This document shows, piece after piece, positions 7,494 through 17,366 of a stretch of 50,160 nucleotides of DNA. Position 1 is the first letter of the stretch. Each line of letters starts with the position of its first letter. Position numbers and translations under genes: made by a program. This stretch comes from Salibacter sp031581065 (GTDB taxonomy: Bacteria; Bacteroidota; Bacteroidia; Flavobacteriales_G; Salibacteraceae), in NCBI RefSeq assembly GCF_031581065.1, contig NZ_JAVLBN010000014.1, forward strand, positions 1 to 50,160, read 5' to 3'. The notes beneath the pieces are model-generated. The model saw nothing but the letters and a program-made list of their open reading frames with translations, was not told where the DNA came from and made no database searches.

Positions 7494-8789
7494 TTAAGGG
7501 ATTACATCAGTGAATTCTTCCATTTTTAGTCCGCGGGAGCCTTTTAACAGGATTAATGCATTCTTCAGTTTTTGATTTTGGGCAAACTCAATAGCCTTTT
7601 CTTTTTTGTCGAAAAACGAAAATGGGAACTCGTCTTTGAATTCGTAAAAAGCTTTTCCTACAAGCACAACATTTTTAAAATTCAGTTTTTCTAATAGAGA
7701 TAATGTATTCCTGTGTTCTGTTTTACTAATTGAACCCAGTTCTAACATATCTCCCAGGAAAACCCATTTTTCATGGTCAGATCCCATTTCGCTGAAACTC
7801 TTAAGTGCTTTTTCAACGCTCGTTGGATTGGCATTGTAAGCATCAAGGAAAATCTGGTTTCCGTCTTTTGTTTCTATAAATTGAGAACGATTGTTTGATG
7901 GTGTATAAGTGGTAATAGCTTCATGTATTTTTTCATCAAGAACATCAAAGAACTTTCCAATTATGTAAGCACAGTTGATGTTGTCGATATTGTAAGCCCC
8001 AATTAAATTAGTCTGGTAGGTATTGTCATTTTCAGAACGATAGACGATAAAAGGGTTTTGCTTTTCAATCGACAGCGAGTTTTTTGAACTAAAGTCGATA
8101 GTATTGGGTATTCCACTAATTAATTGATTGCTATACTCGTTTACTCCATTGTAAAAACAAGTTCTCCCTCTTTCAGAAAGGTAGTCAAAAAGCTCTTTTT
8201 TAGATTTCACATTGCCTTCCATGCTACCAAAACCTTCAATGTGATCTTTCCCGATGTTTGTAATGATACCGCAGTTAGGATCTGATATTTCACACAACTC
8301 CTGTATATCACGCGGTTGATTATCCCCCATTTCCAGTATTAGGTATTCTGTATCGTGCGGAGTTTGAAGAATAGTCAAGGGTAACCCAATATGATTGTTG
8401 AAGTTTCCGGGAGTAGCGTAGGTTTTAAATTTCTTGCGGAGTACAGCTTGTAAAAGTTCCTTTGTAGTTGTTTTACCATTAGAGCCTGTCAGCCCAATTA
8501 CTTTTGATCCCAGGAAATTGCGATGGAATTTTGCTAGTTTCTGTAGAGTTTGGAGTACATCATCGACAAGAATGATTTGGCTCTGACCGTTATTCGCATT
8601 TTCAATTGCTCTTTTTTCATCGACTACAGCATAAGAGCAACCTTTTTTCAGCGCATCAGAAGCGAATTTGTTTCCATTGAAGTTTTCTCCTTTTAGAGCA
8701 AAGAAGATTGACTTCTGTTCGATTTTCCGAGTATCAGTACATACTCCATTAGAAGCCAGGAAAAGTTTATGTAATTCTTTTATTTCCAT
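7494..8789 (-). CDS. murF: UDP-MurNAc-tripeptide--D-Ala-D-Ala ligase
   Basis: The 431-residue product is the Mur ligase MurF, which adds D-Ala-D-Ala to UDP-MurNAc-tripeptide with ATP in the last cytoplasmic step of peptidoglycan precursor synthesis. The N-terminal substrate domain has TDTRKIEQKSIFFALKGENFNG, the ATP-binding loop TGSNGKTT is at residues 101-108, and the C-terminal domain includes NRSQFIETKDG, DAYNANPTS and LGDMLELG, all typical of MurF. Length is normal. It lies directly after gldJ on the same strand, a gene order I recall from Flavobacterium, but a terminator at 8801-8840 separates the two, so murF may have its own promoter or depend on read-through. Confidence 0.95.
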   Translation of the reverse strand: MEIKELHKLFLASNGVCTDTRKIEQKSIFFALKGENFNGNKFASDALKKGCSYAVVDEKRAIENANNGQSQIILVDDVLQTLQKLAKFHRNFLGSKVIGLTGSNGKTTTKELLQAVLRKKFKTYATPGNFNNHIGLPLTILQTPHDTEYLILEMGDNQPRDIQELCEISDPNCGIITNIGKDHIEGFGSMEGNVKSKKELFDYLSERGRTCFYNGVNEYSNQLISGIPNTIDFSSKNSLSIEKQNPFIVYRSENDNTYQTNLIGAYNIDNINCAYIIGKFFDVLDEKIHEAITTYTPSNNRSQFIETKDGNQIFLDAYNANPTSVEKALKSFSEMGSDHEKWVFLGDMLELGSISKTEHRNTLSLLEKLNFKNVVLVGKAFYEFKDEFPFSFFDKKEKAIEFAQNQKLKNALILLKGSRGLKMEEFTDVIP

Positions 8790-8800
8790 TTTTCATCCAT

Positions 8801-8840
8801 AAAAAAACCCCTGAACGATAATGTACAGGGGTTAAAATTT
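8801..8840 (-). terminator. Terminator after gldJ
   Basis: The arms CCCCTG (8808-8813) and CAGGGG (8826-8831) enclose a 12-base loop and, read on the minus strand, are followed by seven T residues. It lies between the stop of gldJ and the start of murF, 12 bases before the murF ATG. Confidence 0.85.
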
Positions 8841-8854
8841 ATTGAAAACATTGT

Positions 8855-10357
8855 TTAGTATGCACCACCCAGACCTTCTGGACTACCCATGCGATCCATT
8901 GCACATCTAAAGCCAATGTATGCTGTTGAATATTCTTCATCGAGGAATCTTCTGGTTCCGGGATGCATCCAATAAGCGCGGTCTCTCCATGAGCCACCTT
9001 TGTAAACTCTTGAGCGGTCACTGATTAACGATCCTGTTTCAGCACCAAATTCATACATACCGTAAGTCTCCTCGTCACTATGACCCTGACCTTTTTGGTC
9101 TTTGAAGTTTTGCCATGCATCATCTTCATTCAATTGAGACTGGTAGTCACCATCTTCGTAGTTGATATTATCTGCACGTCTGTAATTTCTTCTATCTACG
9201 GCATCTTCAGATTCAACTTCAACCTTTTGCATGCGGCCTAAACTATCTTTTTGAGCGATAATTCCATCTTCATCACGTTTCATTTTCTTGTATACGTTAC
9301 CGCGGAATGGACGGAATTCATTTACATCATCGTGAGATAGGGGTCGATACACATCCATTACCCACTCTGAAACATTACCAGCCATATTGTACAGTCCGTA
9401 ATCATTTGGCCAGTAAGCATAAATAGGAGCAGTGATATCTGCATTATCATTGAGACTTCCAGCTACACCCATGTTATCTCCTCTACCTCTCATGAAGTTA
9501 GCGAGCATTTCACCCATATACTCAGGCTGAGGGTTACGAACAGCGTGACCATTCCATGGCCATTGACGTTCTTCTACAATGTTTTCCCCAAGTGTATTGC
9601 CGATTAATCCATAAGCAGCAAATTCCCACTCAGCTTCAGTAGGCAAACGATAATCAGGAAGTAGAATACCATCTTCCATTTTTACACGTCTGTAACCTGG
9701 GCTGTTTGGTCCTTCCCATGGAATACCATCTTTACGTTTACTACCTTCATACTGACCATTTAGGTAAGCATCAGTGTTGAAGTTATCGTCAGCGATCTGA
9801 TTAGGATTGTGATTGTAAAGACCTTCCCGAATTAATATTTGTTCGTTAACACGATCTGTTCTCCAAAGACAAAATTCACTTGCCTGTTTCCAGCTGACAC
9901 CAACAACAGGGTAGTCTCTGTAAGCCGGATGTCTCAAGTAGTAATCAACATAAGGCTCATTGTAAGCTAGCTTACGTCTCCAAACTAAAGTATCTGGTAG
10001 AGCAGCATCGTAAACTGCGGGGTAATCCATACCGTAAACACGTTTTACCCAGTAAAGATATTCTAACCAGTGTAAGTTGGATATTTCAGTTTCATCCATA
10101 TAGAAAGAAGAAACAGTTACTCTTCTTGGAACATTGTCCCAGTTACCCATTACGTCATCAGTAACGCGGCCCATTGTAAAAGTACCTCCTTCAATAAGTA
10201 CGAGGTTAGGACCAGTTTCCTGTTCTACATAAGGGAGCTTTTGAAAATCACCGTTTTTAGGGTCATTGTAGTTCCAACCCGTGATCGATGACTTTTCATA
10301 GCTACAGGAAACAGCTAAAAGAGCTGTAATGATAAAGATTCCTAATGCGTTCTTCAT
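8855..10357 (-). CDS. gldJ: Gliding motility / T9SS lipoprotein GldJ
   Basis: A 500-residue lipoprotein with a formylglycine-generating-enzyme-like (sulfatase-modifying factor) fold, the family shared by GldJ and GldK. The start is set at the ATG at 10357, which gives the lipoprotein signal MKNALGIFIITALLAVSC with Cys18; the frame extends seven codons upstream only to a TTG. Typical fold motifs are GGTFTMGR near residue 58, YRLPTEAEWEFAA, YNMAGNVSEWVMDVY and, near the end, YKGGSWRDRAYWM followed by GTRRFLDE and IGFRCAM. GldJ anchors in the outer membrane periplasmic face and stabilises the gliding/T9SS motor. Assignment to GldJ over GldK rests on the C-terminal sequence and on the murF-gldJ-porU-porV neighbourhood. 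Confidence 0.88.
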   Translation of the reverse strand: MKNALGIFIITALLAVSCSYEKSSITGWNYNDPKNGDFQKLPYVEQETGPNLVLIEGGTFTMGRVTDDVMGNWDNVPRRVTVSSFYMDETEISNLHWLEYLYWVKRVYGMDYPAVYDAALPDTLVWRRKLAYNEPYVDYYLRHPAYRDYPVVGVSWKQASEFCLWRTDRVNEQILIREGLYNHNPNQIADDNFNTDAYLNGQYEGSKRKDGIPWEGPNSPGYRRVKMEDGILLPDYRLPTEAEWEFAAYGLIGNTLGENIVEERQWPWNGHAVRNPQPEYMGEMLANFMRGRGDNMGVAGSLNDNADITAPIYAYWPNDYGLYNMAGNVSEWVMDVYRPLSHDDVNEFRPFRGNVYKKMKRDEDGIIAQKDSLGRMQKVEVESEDAVDRRNYRRADNINYEDGDYQSQLNEDDAWQNFKDQKGQGHSDEETYGMYEFGAETGSLISDRSRVYKGGSWRDRAYWMHPGTRRFLDEEYSTAYIGFRCAMDRMGSPEGLGGAY

Positions 10358-10410
10358 GCTGTTGAGTTTATGATTCAACGAAAGCGTAAAAATAATATTA
10401 TTTGTTCAAT

Positions 10411-11385
10411 TTAAAATTCAGGACATTTCAGCGGTCTGAATTTTCTTTTTTCAGGAGGGCAATTGAATTGAATTGCCATTGATATTTCGTGTGATCCGCC
10501 CGGCTCGTTTGTGAGTCTTGAAGTAGTGAGGTCATAGCTGTAACCAAACTTAAACTTTTCAACCTGCACACCAACAAGAGCGATAAAAGCATCTTTATTT
10601 CTGTACCACAATCCTGCCACGAGAGGACCTTTTTTACCGTAAAGACCAAACATCAATTGCTGTGCGCTACCTTGTTGTTGATAGAGAATGTTTGGCGAAA
10701 TAGTAGCAGGATTATCATAGCCTTCTTCTAAAGGAATATTACCACCTGCGTGAACTGTAAATTTACGGTAAAGTTTAGCATTGTCGTTTTCAAAGAAAGA
10801 TTCACTGGGCTCTGTCAGGTGATGTACTGATACACCAGCAAAAACGTATTTTGAATATCCGAGAAAACCTGCACTGAAGTCAGCACCATTTACCTGGTTA
10901 GTACCCGGAGTTTCATTCGTTTGATAGATAAATCCGTATCGAGGATCGATCATATCACCAAATTTGAGATCATCCCAGTTGATAGACTTCTGGAAGTACG
11001 TTGCCTGAAATCCGGCTTTTATGCTGAAATTTTCACTCACAGGTAATGTATAAGAATACATTGCCGATGCATTGATAGTTTGAAGCGTACCGTTACCTGC
11101 CTGATCGGCAACTACGAGACCGCCTAAACCACCAGAAATCGCATCTATGTGCTGATCATAGGAAGCACTGTAAGTGACAAATTGACCCTGTATTGCGGGC
11201 CATTGATTTCTGTAATTCAAGTGTACGCGCGGACACTCTTTAGATCCGGCAAACGCAGGATTCAAATAAAGAGGGTTTGCGTAAAATTGAGTAAACTGAG
11301 GATCCTGGGCGTTCCCGCTCAAAGCGATTAATAGTCCCGAGACCAATAGCGTACCAGTTAGCTTATTTCCAAGGCTTTTGAACAT
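10411..11385 (-). CDS. PorP/SprF family type IX secretion membrane protein
   Basis: The 324-residue protein starts with a signal peptide ending near ALSGNAQ and continues with QDPQFTQFYANPLYLNPAFAGS, the hallmark of the PorP/SprF family. These are outer-membrane beta-barrels that help move or anchor particular T9SS cargo; in Flavobacterium SprF serves the adhesin SprB. The rest is amphipathic beta-strand sequence ending in PLKCPEF. It lies 53 bases upstream of gldJ on the same strand and divergent from porU, so it is probably cotranscribed with gldJ. Which of the several PorP/SprF paralogues this represents cannot be told from sequence alone. Confidence 0.9.
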   Translation of the reverse strand: MFKSLGNKLTGTLLVSGLLIALSGNAQDPQFTQFYANPLYLNPAFAGSKECPRVHLNYRNQWPAIQGQFVTYSASYDQHIDAISGGLGGLVVADQAGNGTLQTINASAMYSYTLPVSENFSIKAGFQATYFQKSINWDDLKFGDMIDPRYGFIYQTNETPGTNQVNGADFSAGFLGYSKYVFAGVSVHHLTEPSESFFENDNAKLYRKFTVHAGGNIPLEEGYDNPATISPNILYQQQGSAQQLMFGLYGKKGPLVAGLWYRNKDAFIALVGVQVEKFKFGYSYDLTTSRLTNEPGGSHEISMAIQFNCPPEKRKFRPLKCPEF

Positions 11386-11556
11386 GTTTATTCGATCATC
11401 AATCGCAATTATACGAATTAATTTATTAAAACTCCATTATTATTTGGGCTGATTACAGTCTGTTGAAACAATTTGCAATATTATAATAAAAGGAAATTGT
11501 TAACGTTGTGGTGTAAAATTCAATAACAATTGTGGAAATTACACAAACTATAACGA

Positions 11557-14500
11557 ATGAAGTTTTCTTTTAATACAAACAATTTATTCTTACTCATCAT
11601 CTTTCTGCTTTTAATCGGGTTAAACCTTCATTCTCAAAGCAGTTTAGATTTTAAACGGTCTAAAGGTAAGCACGTTCGTAATATTCACAAAATTAATTGG
11701 ACAGGAGTTCAAACTTTTCGTGATTTCAACGGTGATGAAAAGTCTTATATATCCTTTGATGGCGCTGTTTACGATCAAAATCAAAACCTATTACCGGTTT
11801 ATTCCTATTCTGAAAAAGCTCAACAAAATGTAAAAGATGTAAATGCTATATTATCTGAACAATCATGGGAGCCGCTTTCCCAGGAAGAACAAGCAGTAAT
11901 TGAACAAAACGAATTAAAAATACCCTCTTCACTCGAGCTCAATTCTTATATCTCAGTGTCAAGGAAAATAAATTTCGCAAAACTCGCATTTGTACCATTG
12001 AGGAGAAACCCCACTTCAAACAGGCTTGAGAAACTGACATCCTTTAAACTTGAGTTTGATTTTCAAAAAGGGCAAACAACCAGGAAGAGCGCTTCCAGAT
12101 CATATAAGGTAAGCTCTGTACTTCGTTCAGGAAACTGGTATAAAATAGGTATAACAGAGAACGGAGTCCACAAAGTTAGCTACAACATGATGGCTAACAT
12201 GGGAATTGACGTTGTTGGTCTCCCAACAAATTCTATCAGGTTATTTGGTAACGGAGGTGGGATGCTACCTATGCTGAACAGCGAACCACGATTAGATGAC
12301 CTCACGGAAAACAACATTCAAATTGTCGATGTAAATAATAATGGCCAATTCGATCAGGCAGATTATTTCATGTTTTATGGTCAGAGCCAAAATCAGTGGA
12401 CCTATAACAATGGTACTTACCGTCATGAAACCAATATTTACGCAGATACCACCTATTATTTCATCACAACTGATTACCAAATTGGCCAACCCAAAAGGGT
12501 TAGCAATCAGAGCCAAATTTCAGGATCAGCTGATGTTGTAGTAAACCAATTCGATGATCATCAACTCCACGAAATCAATCAGCGCAATCTAATAAAATCA
12601 GGTAGGCGATGGTTTGGTGAGCAATTCAGTGTCAAGCGCAACTACACCATCCCCTTTACGATGCCCAATATCATCACTTCAGAACCGGTTACAATAAGAG
12701 CAGCGGTAGCCAGCAGAGCGATTGGACGCAGCAGTTCATTCACCTTTAGCTACAACAGCAACCCGGTTTTAGGAATTTCATTTTCTAATGGAGTAGTAGC
12801 CGGTTACGCCAATCAATTTGCCCGATACGGAGACAATGAAAACACCTTCACAGCATCTTCACCAAACCTTGCCATTAATGTAAGGTATAATAATGCCAAT
12901 TCAGTCGATAATGGCTGGCTCGATTACATTGAGCTAATAGGAAAACGCAGGCTCGAGTTAGGCTCTGACCAACTCGTTTTTAGAAATAGTGAGAGTGATA
13001 CCAGTAATATTGTTGAGTATCAGTTAAGTGGAGAGCTCAACGGTGTTGAGATATGGGATGTCACAAATCCAATTGAGCCTGAAAAGCCATCAATCAGTAA
13101 TGGTCAGAACCAAATTAGCTTTAAGTCTGCCAGCAACAAGCTCGAAGAATTTGTAGCCTTCAATCAAAACAACCTTTTGACACCTTCATATTCAGGGAAA
13201 GTCAAAAACCAAAATTTACACGGTTTGTCTGCTGCCGACTATTTGATTGTAAGTCACCCTAAATTCCTCAGTGAGGCTGAGCGATTAGCTGATTTCCACC
13301 GTGATTACAGCAATTTATCTGTTCATGTGGTTACCACCAATCAAATTTACAATGAGTATTCTTCAGGAGCTCAGGATCTTACCGCAATTAGAGATTTTGT
13401 GAAAATGTTTTATGACAGAGCCGGACTCAATGAAGAGGAAATGCCACAATATCTTTTACTCTTTGGTGATGCCAGCTATGATTATAAGTCACGAATTTCA
13501 GGGAACACAAACTTTGTGCCTGCCTATCAGAGTTTAAACTCGATGAGGCCAACCGCTTCATTTATAAGTGATGACTACTTTGGATTTCTCGATGATGGAG
13601 AAAGTGATGAGCTCGTTAGTTCATTAGATATTGGTATAGGTAGGTTGCCGGTTAGCAGTAACGCACAAGCAAGAGGAGTAGTCAACAAGATAATTCGTTA
13701 TCACAACACCCCCACCACTTTTGATAGCTGGAGAAACTCAGTTACTTTCATAGGTGATGATGAAGATCGCAATATCCACATGCGTCAGGCAAATAATTTA
13801 GCTAGAAAGATCGATACTAATTATCCGGATTACAACGTCAATAAAATATTGTTTGATGCCTACAAACAAGTAGCAACAGCTGGTGGCCAAAGCTACCCCG
13901 ATGTCAACGAAGAAATCAATAACGCGATGAAAAGAGGAACACTTTTTATGTGTTATGTTGGGCACGGTGGGGAAACCGGCTGGGCTCATGAACGAGTGTT
14001 AAATGTCAATGATGTCAATAACTGGACTAATAGAGATTACATGCCGTTATTCCTCACAGCAACCTGTGAGTTCAGTAGGTACGATGATCCAGAAAGAACC
14101 AGTGCAGGAGAATTTGTATTGCTCAATCCAGATGGAGGAGGCATTGGCCTAATGACCACAACAAGGCTCGTTTACTCCTCTCCAAATTATGAATTATCTC
14201 AAACATTTACCGATTACGCCTTTGAGGCTGTTGACGGTGAAGTGCCTACTCTTGGAGAACTCCTTATGCTTTCAAAAGATGTGAGTTTTATCAATAACAG
14301 CAACGGAGTCAATTACAGGAATTTCGCTTTGCTGGGAGATCCAGCTATACGGTTAGCCTACCCACAGTACAATGTAATGACCACAAATGCACCCGATACA
14401 ATCAAGGCACTTGAAAAAGTAACTGTTGATGGCATGATTGCAGATGAGTACGGAGCAAAAGTTGAAGATTTTAACGGAACCGTGCAGGTTACCGTTTATG

Positions 14501-15420
14501 ATCAACCACAAGAAGTTTCCACACTCGATAACGATGATGAAGGAGTCTTCAAATACAACTCACAAGAGAGTATTATATTTAAAGGTAAATCTACCGTGAA
14601 AAATGGTGAGTTTTCATTCACATTTGTGGTACCTAAAGATATCATCTTTGATTTTGGCAAGTCAAAAATAAGCTACTATGCAGATGATGGCACTATTGAC
14701 GCTAACGGAGCCTATGAAAAAATGGTTATTGGCGGTAGATCTGAAAATGCCGGATCTGACCAAAAAGGACCAGAGGTGAATTTATGGATGAACGATGAAA
14801 GTTTTGTCGTTGGCGGAATGACTGATCAAAACCCAAATTTATTCGCTAAAGTTTTTGATGAAAATGGAATCAACACAGTGGGAAATGGTATTGGCCACGA
14901 TATTACCGCAATACTGGATGAAAACACTGCCAATGCAATTGTACTCAATGATTATTACGAGTCTGATCTCGATTCTTACCAAAGCGGAACAATAACATAT
15001 CCTTTTGATAAGCTGGAAGAAGGAAAGCACACGTTGAGCCTTAAGGTTTGGGATGTTTACAACAATTCAGGAAAGGCATTTACTGAGTTTATTGTAGCTG
15101 ATAACAGCGAACTAGCAATTGATCACATTTTGAATTACCCAAATCCATTTACCACAAACACAGCTTTTTACTTTGATCACAATGCACCCGGACAGGAATT
15201 GGATGTTCGCATACAGGTTTTTACAGTGAGTGGGAAACTCGTTAAAACCTTAGATGCTATATTTGCGTCTAACAGCTACCGTGCCGGACCCATATACTGG
15301 GATGGTCGCGATGAGTTTGGCGATGAAATCGGGAAGGGAGTTTATATTTACAAAGTAAAAGTTACCGCTCCCACCGGAAAAACTGTGAACAAATTCGAGA
15401 AATTAGTACTTTTAAATTAG
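11557..15420 (+). CDS. porU: Type IX secretion system sortase PorU
   Basis: The 1287-residue exported protein is a C25 (gingipain-type) cysteine protease that removes the C-terminal signal of T9SS cargo and attaches it to lipopolysaccharide at the cell surface. A signal peptide precedes residue 26. The caspase-like domain runs about 550-930, with LLFGDASYDYKSR, the catalytic His803 in YVGHGGETGW and Cys837 in FLTATCEFSRYDDP. The His-Cys spacing of 34 is close to that of the Porphyromonas enzyme. The last 95 residues form a T9SS-type C-terminal domain (NYPNPF, then GKGVYIYKVKV). porV follows after 55 bases, consistent with a PorU-PorV attachment complex. Four copies of the GGTCAGANCC word lie in this gene. 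Confidence 0.95.
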   Translation: MKFSFNTNNLFLLIIFLLLIGLNLHSQSSLDFKRSKGKHVRNIHKINWTGVQTFRDFNGDEKSYISFDGAVYDQNQNLLPVYSYSEKAQQNVKDVNAILSEQSWEPLSQEEQAVIEQNELKIPSSLELNSYISVSRKINFAKLAFVPLRRNPTSNRLEKLTSFKLEFDFQKGQTTRKSASRSYKVSSVLRSGNWYKIGITENGVHKVSYNMMANMGIDVVGLPTNSIRLFGNGGGMLPMLNSEPRLDDLTENNIQIVDVNNNGQFDQADYFMFYGQSQNQWTYNNGTYRHETNIYADTTYYFITTDYQIGQPKRVSNQSQISGSADVVVNQFDDHQLHEINQRNLIKSGRRWFGEQFSVKRNYTIPFTMPNIITSEPVTIRAAVASRAIGRSSSFTFSYNSNPVLGISFSNGVVAGYANQFARYGDNENTFTASSPNLAINVRYNNANSVDNGWLDYIELIGKRRLELGSDQLVFRNSESDTSNIVEYQLSGELNGVEIWDVTNPIEPEKPSISNGQNQISFKSASNKLEEFVAFNQNNLLTPSYSGKVKNQNLHGLSAADYLIVSHPKFLSEAERLADFHRDYSNLSVHVVTTNQIYNEYSSGAQDLTAIRDFVKMFYDRAGLNEEEMPQYLLLFGDASYDYKSRISGNTNFVPAYQSLNSMRPTASFISDDYFGFLDDGESDELVSSLDIGIGRLPVSSNAQARGVVNKIIRYHNTPTTFDSWRNSVTFIGDDEDRNIHMRQANNLARKIDTNYPDYNVNKILFDAYKQVATAGGQSYPDVNEEINNAMKRGTLFMCYVGHGGETGWAHERVLNVNDVNNWTNRDYMPLFLTATCEFSRYDDPERTSAGEFVLLNPDGGGIGLMTTTRLVYSSPNYELSQTFTDYAFEAVDGEVPTLGELLMLSKDVSFINNSNGVNYRNFALLGDPAIRLAYPQYNVMTTNAPDTIKALEKVTVDGMIADEYGAKVEDFNGTVQVTVYDQPQEVSTLDNDDEGVFKYNSQESIIFKGKSTVKNGEFSFTFVVPKDIIFDFGKSKISYYADDGTIDANGAYEKMVIGGRSENAGSDQKGPEVNLWMNDESFVVGGMTDQNPNLFAKVFDENGINTVGNGIGHDITAILDENTANAIVLNDYYESDLDSYQSGTITYPFDKLEEGKHTLSLKVWDVYNNSGKAFTEFIVADNSELAIDHILNYPNPFTTNTAFYFDHNAPGQELDVRIQVFTVSGKLVKTLDAIFASNSYRAGPIYWDGRDEFGDEIGKGVYIYKVKVTAPTGKTVNKFEKLVLLN

Positions 15421-15447
15421 AATAAAATAAGAACTCAACCTTATCAT

Positions 15448-15455
15448 TATATTTG
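15448..15455 (+). promoter_or_regulatory. Bacteroidota -7 box upstream of porV
   Basis: TATATTTG matches the TAnnTTTG -7 consensus exactly and lies 20 bases before the porV ATG at 15476. No good TTTG -33 box is seen at the right distance. It suggests that porV-cdd can be transcribed separately from porU. Confidence 0.5.
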
Positions 15456-15475
15456 CCATTTCAATTTTGGATAGA

Positions 15476-16780
15476 ATGAAGTTAATCGCAAGAGGAACAG
15501 TTGCTTTGATAGGCGCATTGGCAGTTAGCCAAATCAATTACGGTCAGAACCAGCAGTCAGTAGGTACCGTTACCGGAGCCGAACAGGTGAACTCCATTAC
15601 AACTGCCGTACCGTTTATGACAATAGCGCCAGACTCGAGACATGGAGCACTCGGTGATGCAGGAGCGGCAACCAGCGCTGATGTTTATTCCATGTACTGG
15701 AATCCGGCCAAGATGGTGAAAAATGAAGAAGATTTTGGAATGGCCGTTTCCTACACACCCTGGTTGAGGAATCTCGTGTCAGATATCAGCCTCTCGCATC
15801 TTACCGGGTTTTACAAGATAGATGATATGAACGCCATCGGTGTTTCATTTCGTTACTTTACACTTGGAGATATTCAATTCACAGATGAATTCGGAAATGA
15901 TATACAGCAATTCAGGCCTAATGAATGGTCAGTAGGAGCAGGATACTCACGCGTACTTTCTGACCGATTAACAGGAGGGATCAACCTTAAATTTATCTAT
16001 TCAAATCTCACAGGAGGAACTGATGTTCAGTCGGCACAAACAAAAGCAGGACTAGCAGCAGCAACCGATGTTAGTGTTTATTACGAAAACGATGACCTCA
16101 ATCTAAACGGAACAGATGCGACACTCGCATTTGGAGCTGTGATTTCAAATATCGGAAACAAGATTTCGTACTCAAACCTCGATGAGCAGGACTTTTTGCC
16201 CACAAACCTGAGGTTGGGCTCGCGCATGACACTGCACCTTGACGATTACAATGATATTTCAGTGAACTTTGACGTAAATAAATTATTAGTGCCATCTCCA
16301 CCAATTTTTGACAATGGAGAAGTGATAGCAGGCATGTCTCAGGATCGAAGTGTTGCAAACGCTATGTTTACTTCATTCTACGATGCACCGGGAAATCCAT
16401 TCACTGATTCAAACGGAGATTATGTAACAGGCCCTGATGGCAAAGCCGAAGTAGAAGACGGGAGTGTTTTGAGAGAAGAGCTCCGTGAAATATACTTAGG
16501 AGTTGGAGCAGAGTACTGGTACAACAAGCTTTTTGCAGCTCGACTTGGGTATTTCACCGAGCACGAACTAAAGGGAAATCGTAAATTCATGACTTTTGGT
16601 TTAGGCCTTAAATACAATGCAATTGGTATTGACATGAGTTACCTCGTTCCATTTTACGTTGGCGATCAAAGAACAATTACAAACTCTCCATTGCAAAATA
16701 CACTACGCTTTTCGTTGACCTTCAACTTTAATAACAATGGAGGTAGTGATTCAGGCGAACCTGCACCCATCAACCAATAA
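15476..16780 (+). CDS. porV: Type IX secretion system outer membrane protein PorV
   Basis: The 434-residue outer-membrane beta-barrel is PorV (LptO), the shuttle that receives T9SS cargo from the translocon and delivers it to PorU. The signal peptide MKLIARGTVALIGALAVSQINYGQ supports the ATG at 15476; the frame reaches three codons further up only to a TTG. Family features are VPFMTIAPDSRHGALGDAGAATSAD and YSMYWNPAKM in the N-terminal strands, alternating beta-strand pattern throughout, and an FNFNNNGGSD-type end after the last strand. cdd overlaps its stop by one base (TAATG), so the two are translationally coupled. Confidence 0.94.
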   Translation: MKLIARGTVALIGALAVSQINYGQNQQSVGTVTGAEQVNSITTAVPFMTIAPDSRHGALGDAGAATSADVYSMYWNPAKMVKNEEDFGMAVSYTPWLRNLVSDISLSHLTGFYKIDDMNAIGVSFRYFTLGDIQFTDEFGNDIQQFRPNEWSVGAGYSRVLSDRLTGGINLKFIYSNLTGGTDVQSAQTKAGLAAATDVSVYYENDDLNLNGTDATLAFGAVISNIGNKISYSNLDEQDFLPTNLRLGSRMTLHLDDYNDISVNFDVNKLLVPSPPIFDNGEVIAGMSQDRSVANAMFTSFYDAPGNPFTDSNGDYVTGPDGKAEVEDGSVLREELREIYLGVGAEYWYNKLFAARLGYFTEHELKGNRKFMTFGLGLKYNAIGIDMSYLVPFYVGDQRTITNSPLQNTLRFSLTFNFNNNGGSDSGEPAPINQ

Positions 16781-17271
16781 TGGCAAAAAACAAGCAATCA
16801 ATAAACTGCGAATTTGAAGTTTTTGATAGTGTTGAAGAACTATCTAATGAAGACCGTAGTTTGATCGAACAGGCTATTCAGAACACAAAAGCCAGTCATT
16901 CTCCTTACAGTAACTTTAAAGTTGGAGCAGCGATAAAGCTAGAGTCTGGAAAAGTTGTAAACGGAGCCAATCAGGAAAATAAAGCATTTCCTTCAGGATT
17001 GTGTGCTGAGCGAGTAGCCATGTTTTCAGCAGCAGCCCAAAACCCAAATGATCCATTTGTGAAACTGGCCATTTCAGCAAAAAGTCCGTCAGAAGAACTC
17101 GATGAACCCGTTTCACCGTGCGGAGATTGCCGCCAGGTAATGGCAGAGTACACGAATAAATTTGGGCAGCCTTTTGAACTTTTGCTCTACGGGGAAACGG
17201 GTAAGGTGTTCAGGTTCAATTCAGCTACCGATCTTCTACCACTTATATTTTCTTTCGATTTTCACAACTAA
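16780..17271 (+). CDS. cdd: Cytidine deaminase
   Basis: The 163-residue enzyme deaminates cytidine and deoxycytidine to uridine forms in pyrimidine salvage. The zinc site is complete: Cys75 and catalytic Glu77 in CAERVAMFSA, and Cys114/Cys117 in PCGDCRQVMAEY. The substrate loop SHSPYSNFKVGAA is also present. Homotetrameric Cdd proteins are usually near 130 residues; the extra length is an N-terminal extension of about 25 residues. The start codon overlaps the porV stop, an arrangement that links a housekeeping salvage enzyme to a secretion gene by position only. Confidence 0.95.
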   Translation: MAKNKQSINCEFEVFDSVEELSNEDRSLIEQAIQNTKASHSPYSNFKVGAAIKLESGKVVNGANQENKAFPSGLCAERVAMFSAAAQNPNDPFVKLAISAKSPSEELDEPVSPCGDCRQVMAEYTNKFGQPFELLLYGETGKVFRFNSATDLLPLIFSFDFHN

Positions 17272-17312
17272 AATTCAGTAAAGTCTCAACATCTAACCAA
17301 AGTGAATGTTTA

Positions 17313-17344
17313 TTTGGCAATTGGGAATTCTGCAACTAAATTTG
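17313..17344 (+). promoter_or_regulatory. Promoter of pdhA-pdhC (TTTG / TAnnTTTG)
   Basis: TTTG at 17313-17316 and TAAATTTG at 17337-17344 are separated by 20 bases, matching the housekeeping Bacteroidota promoter. Transcription would begin about 15-20 bases before the pdhA ATG at 17367. Confidence 0.7.
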
Positions 17345-17366
17345 CCACTCCTCAAAGTGAATAAAT

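Noticed and set aside
10358..10378. TTG start seven codons upstream of gldJ
   Set aside because: The ATG at 10357 gives a proper lipoprotein signal of normal length.
15467..15475. TTG start three codons upstream of porV
   Set aside because: The ATG at 15476 gives a standard signal peptide; the TTG adds residues unlike PorV.
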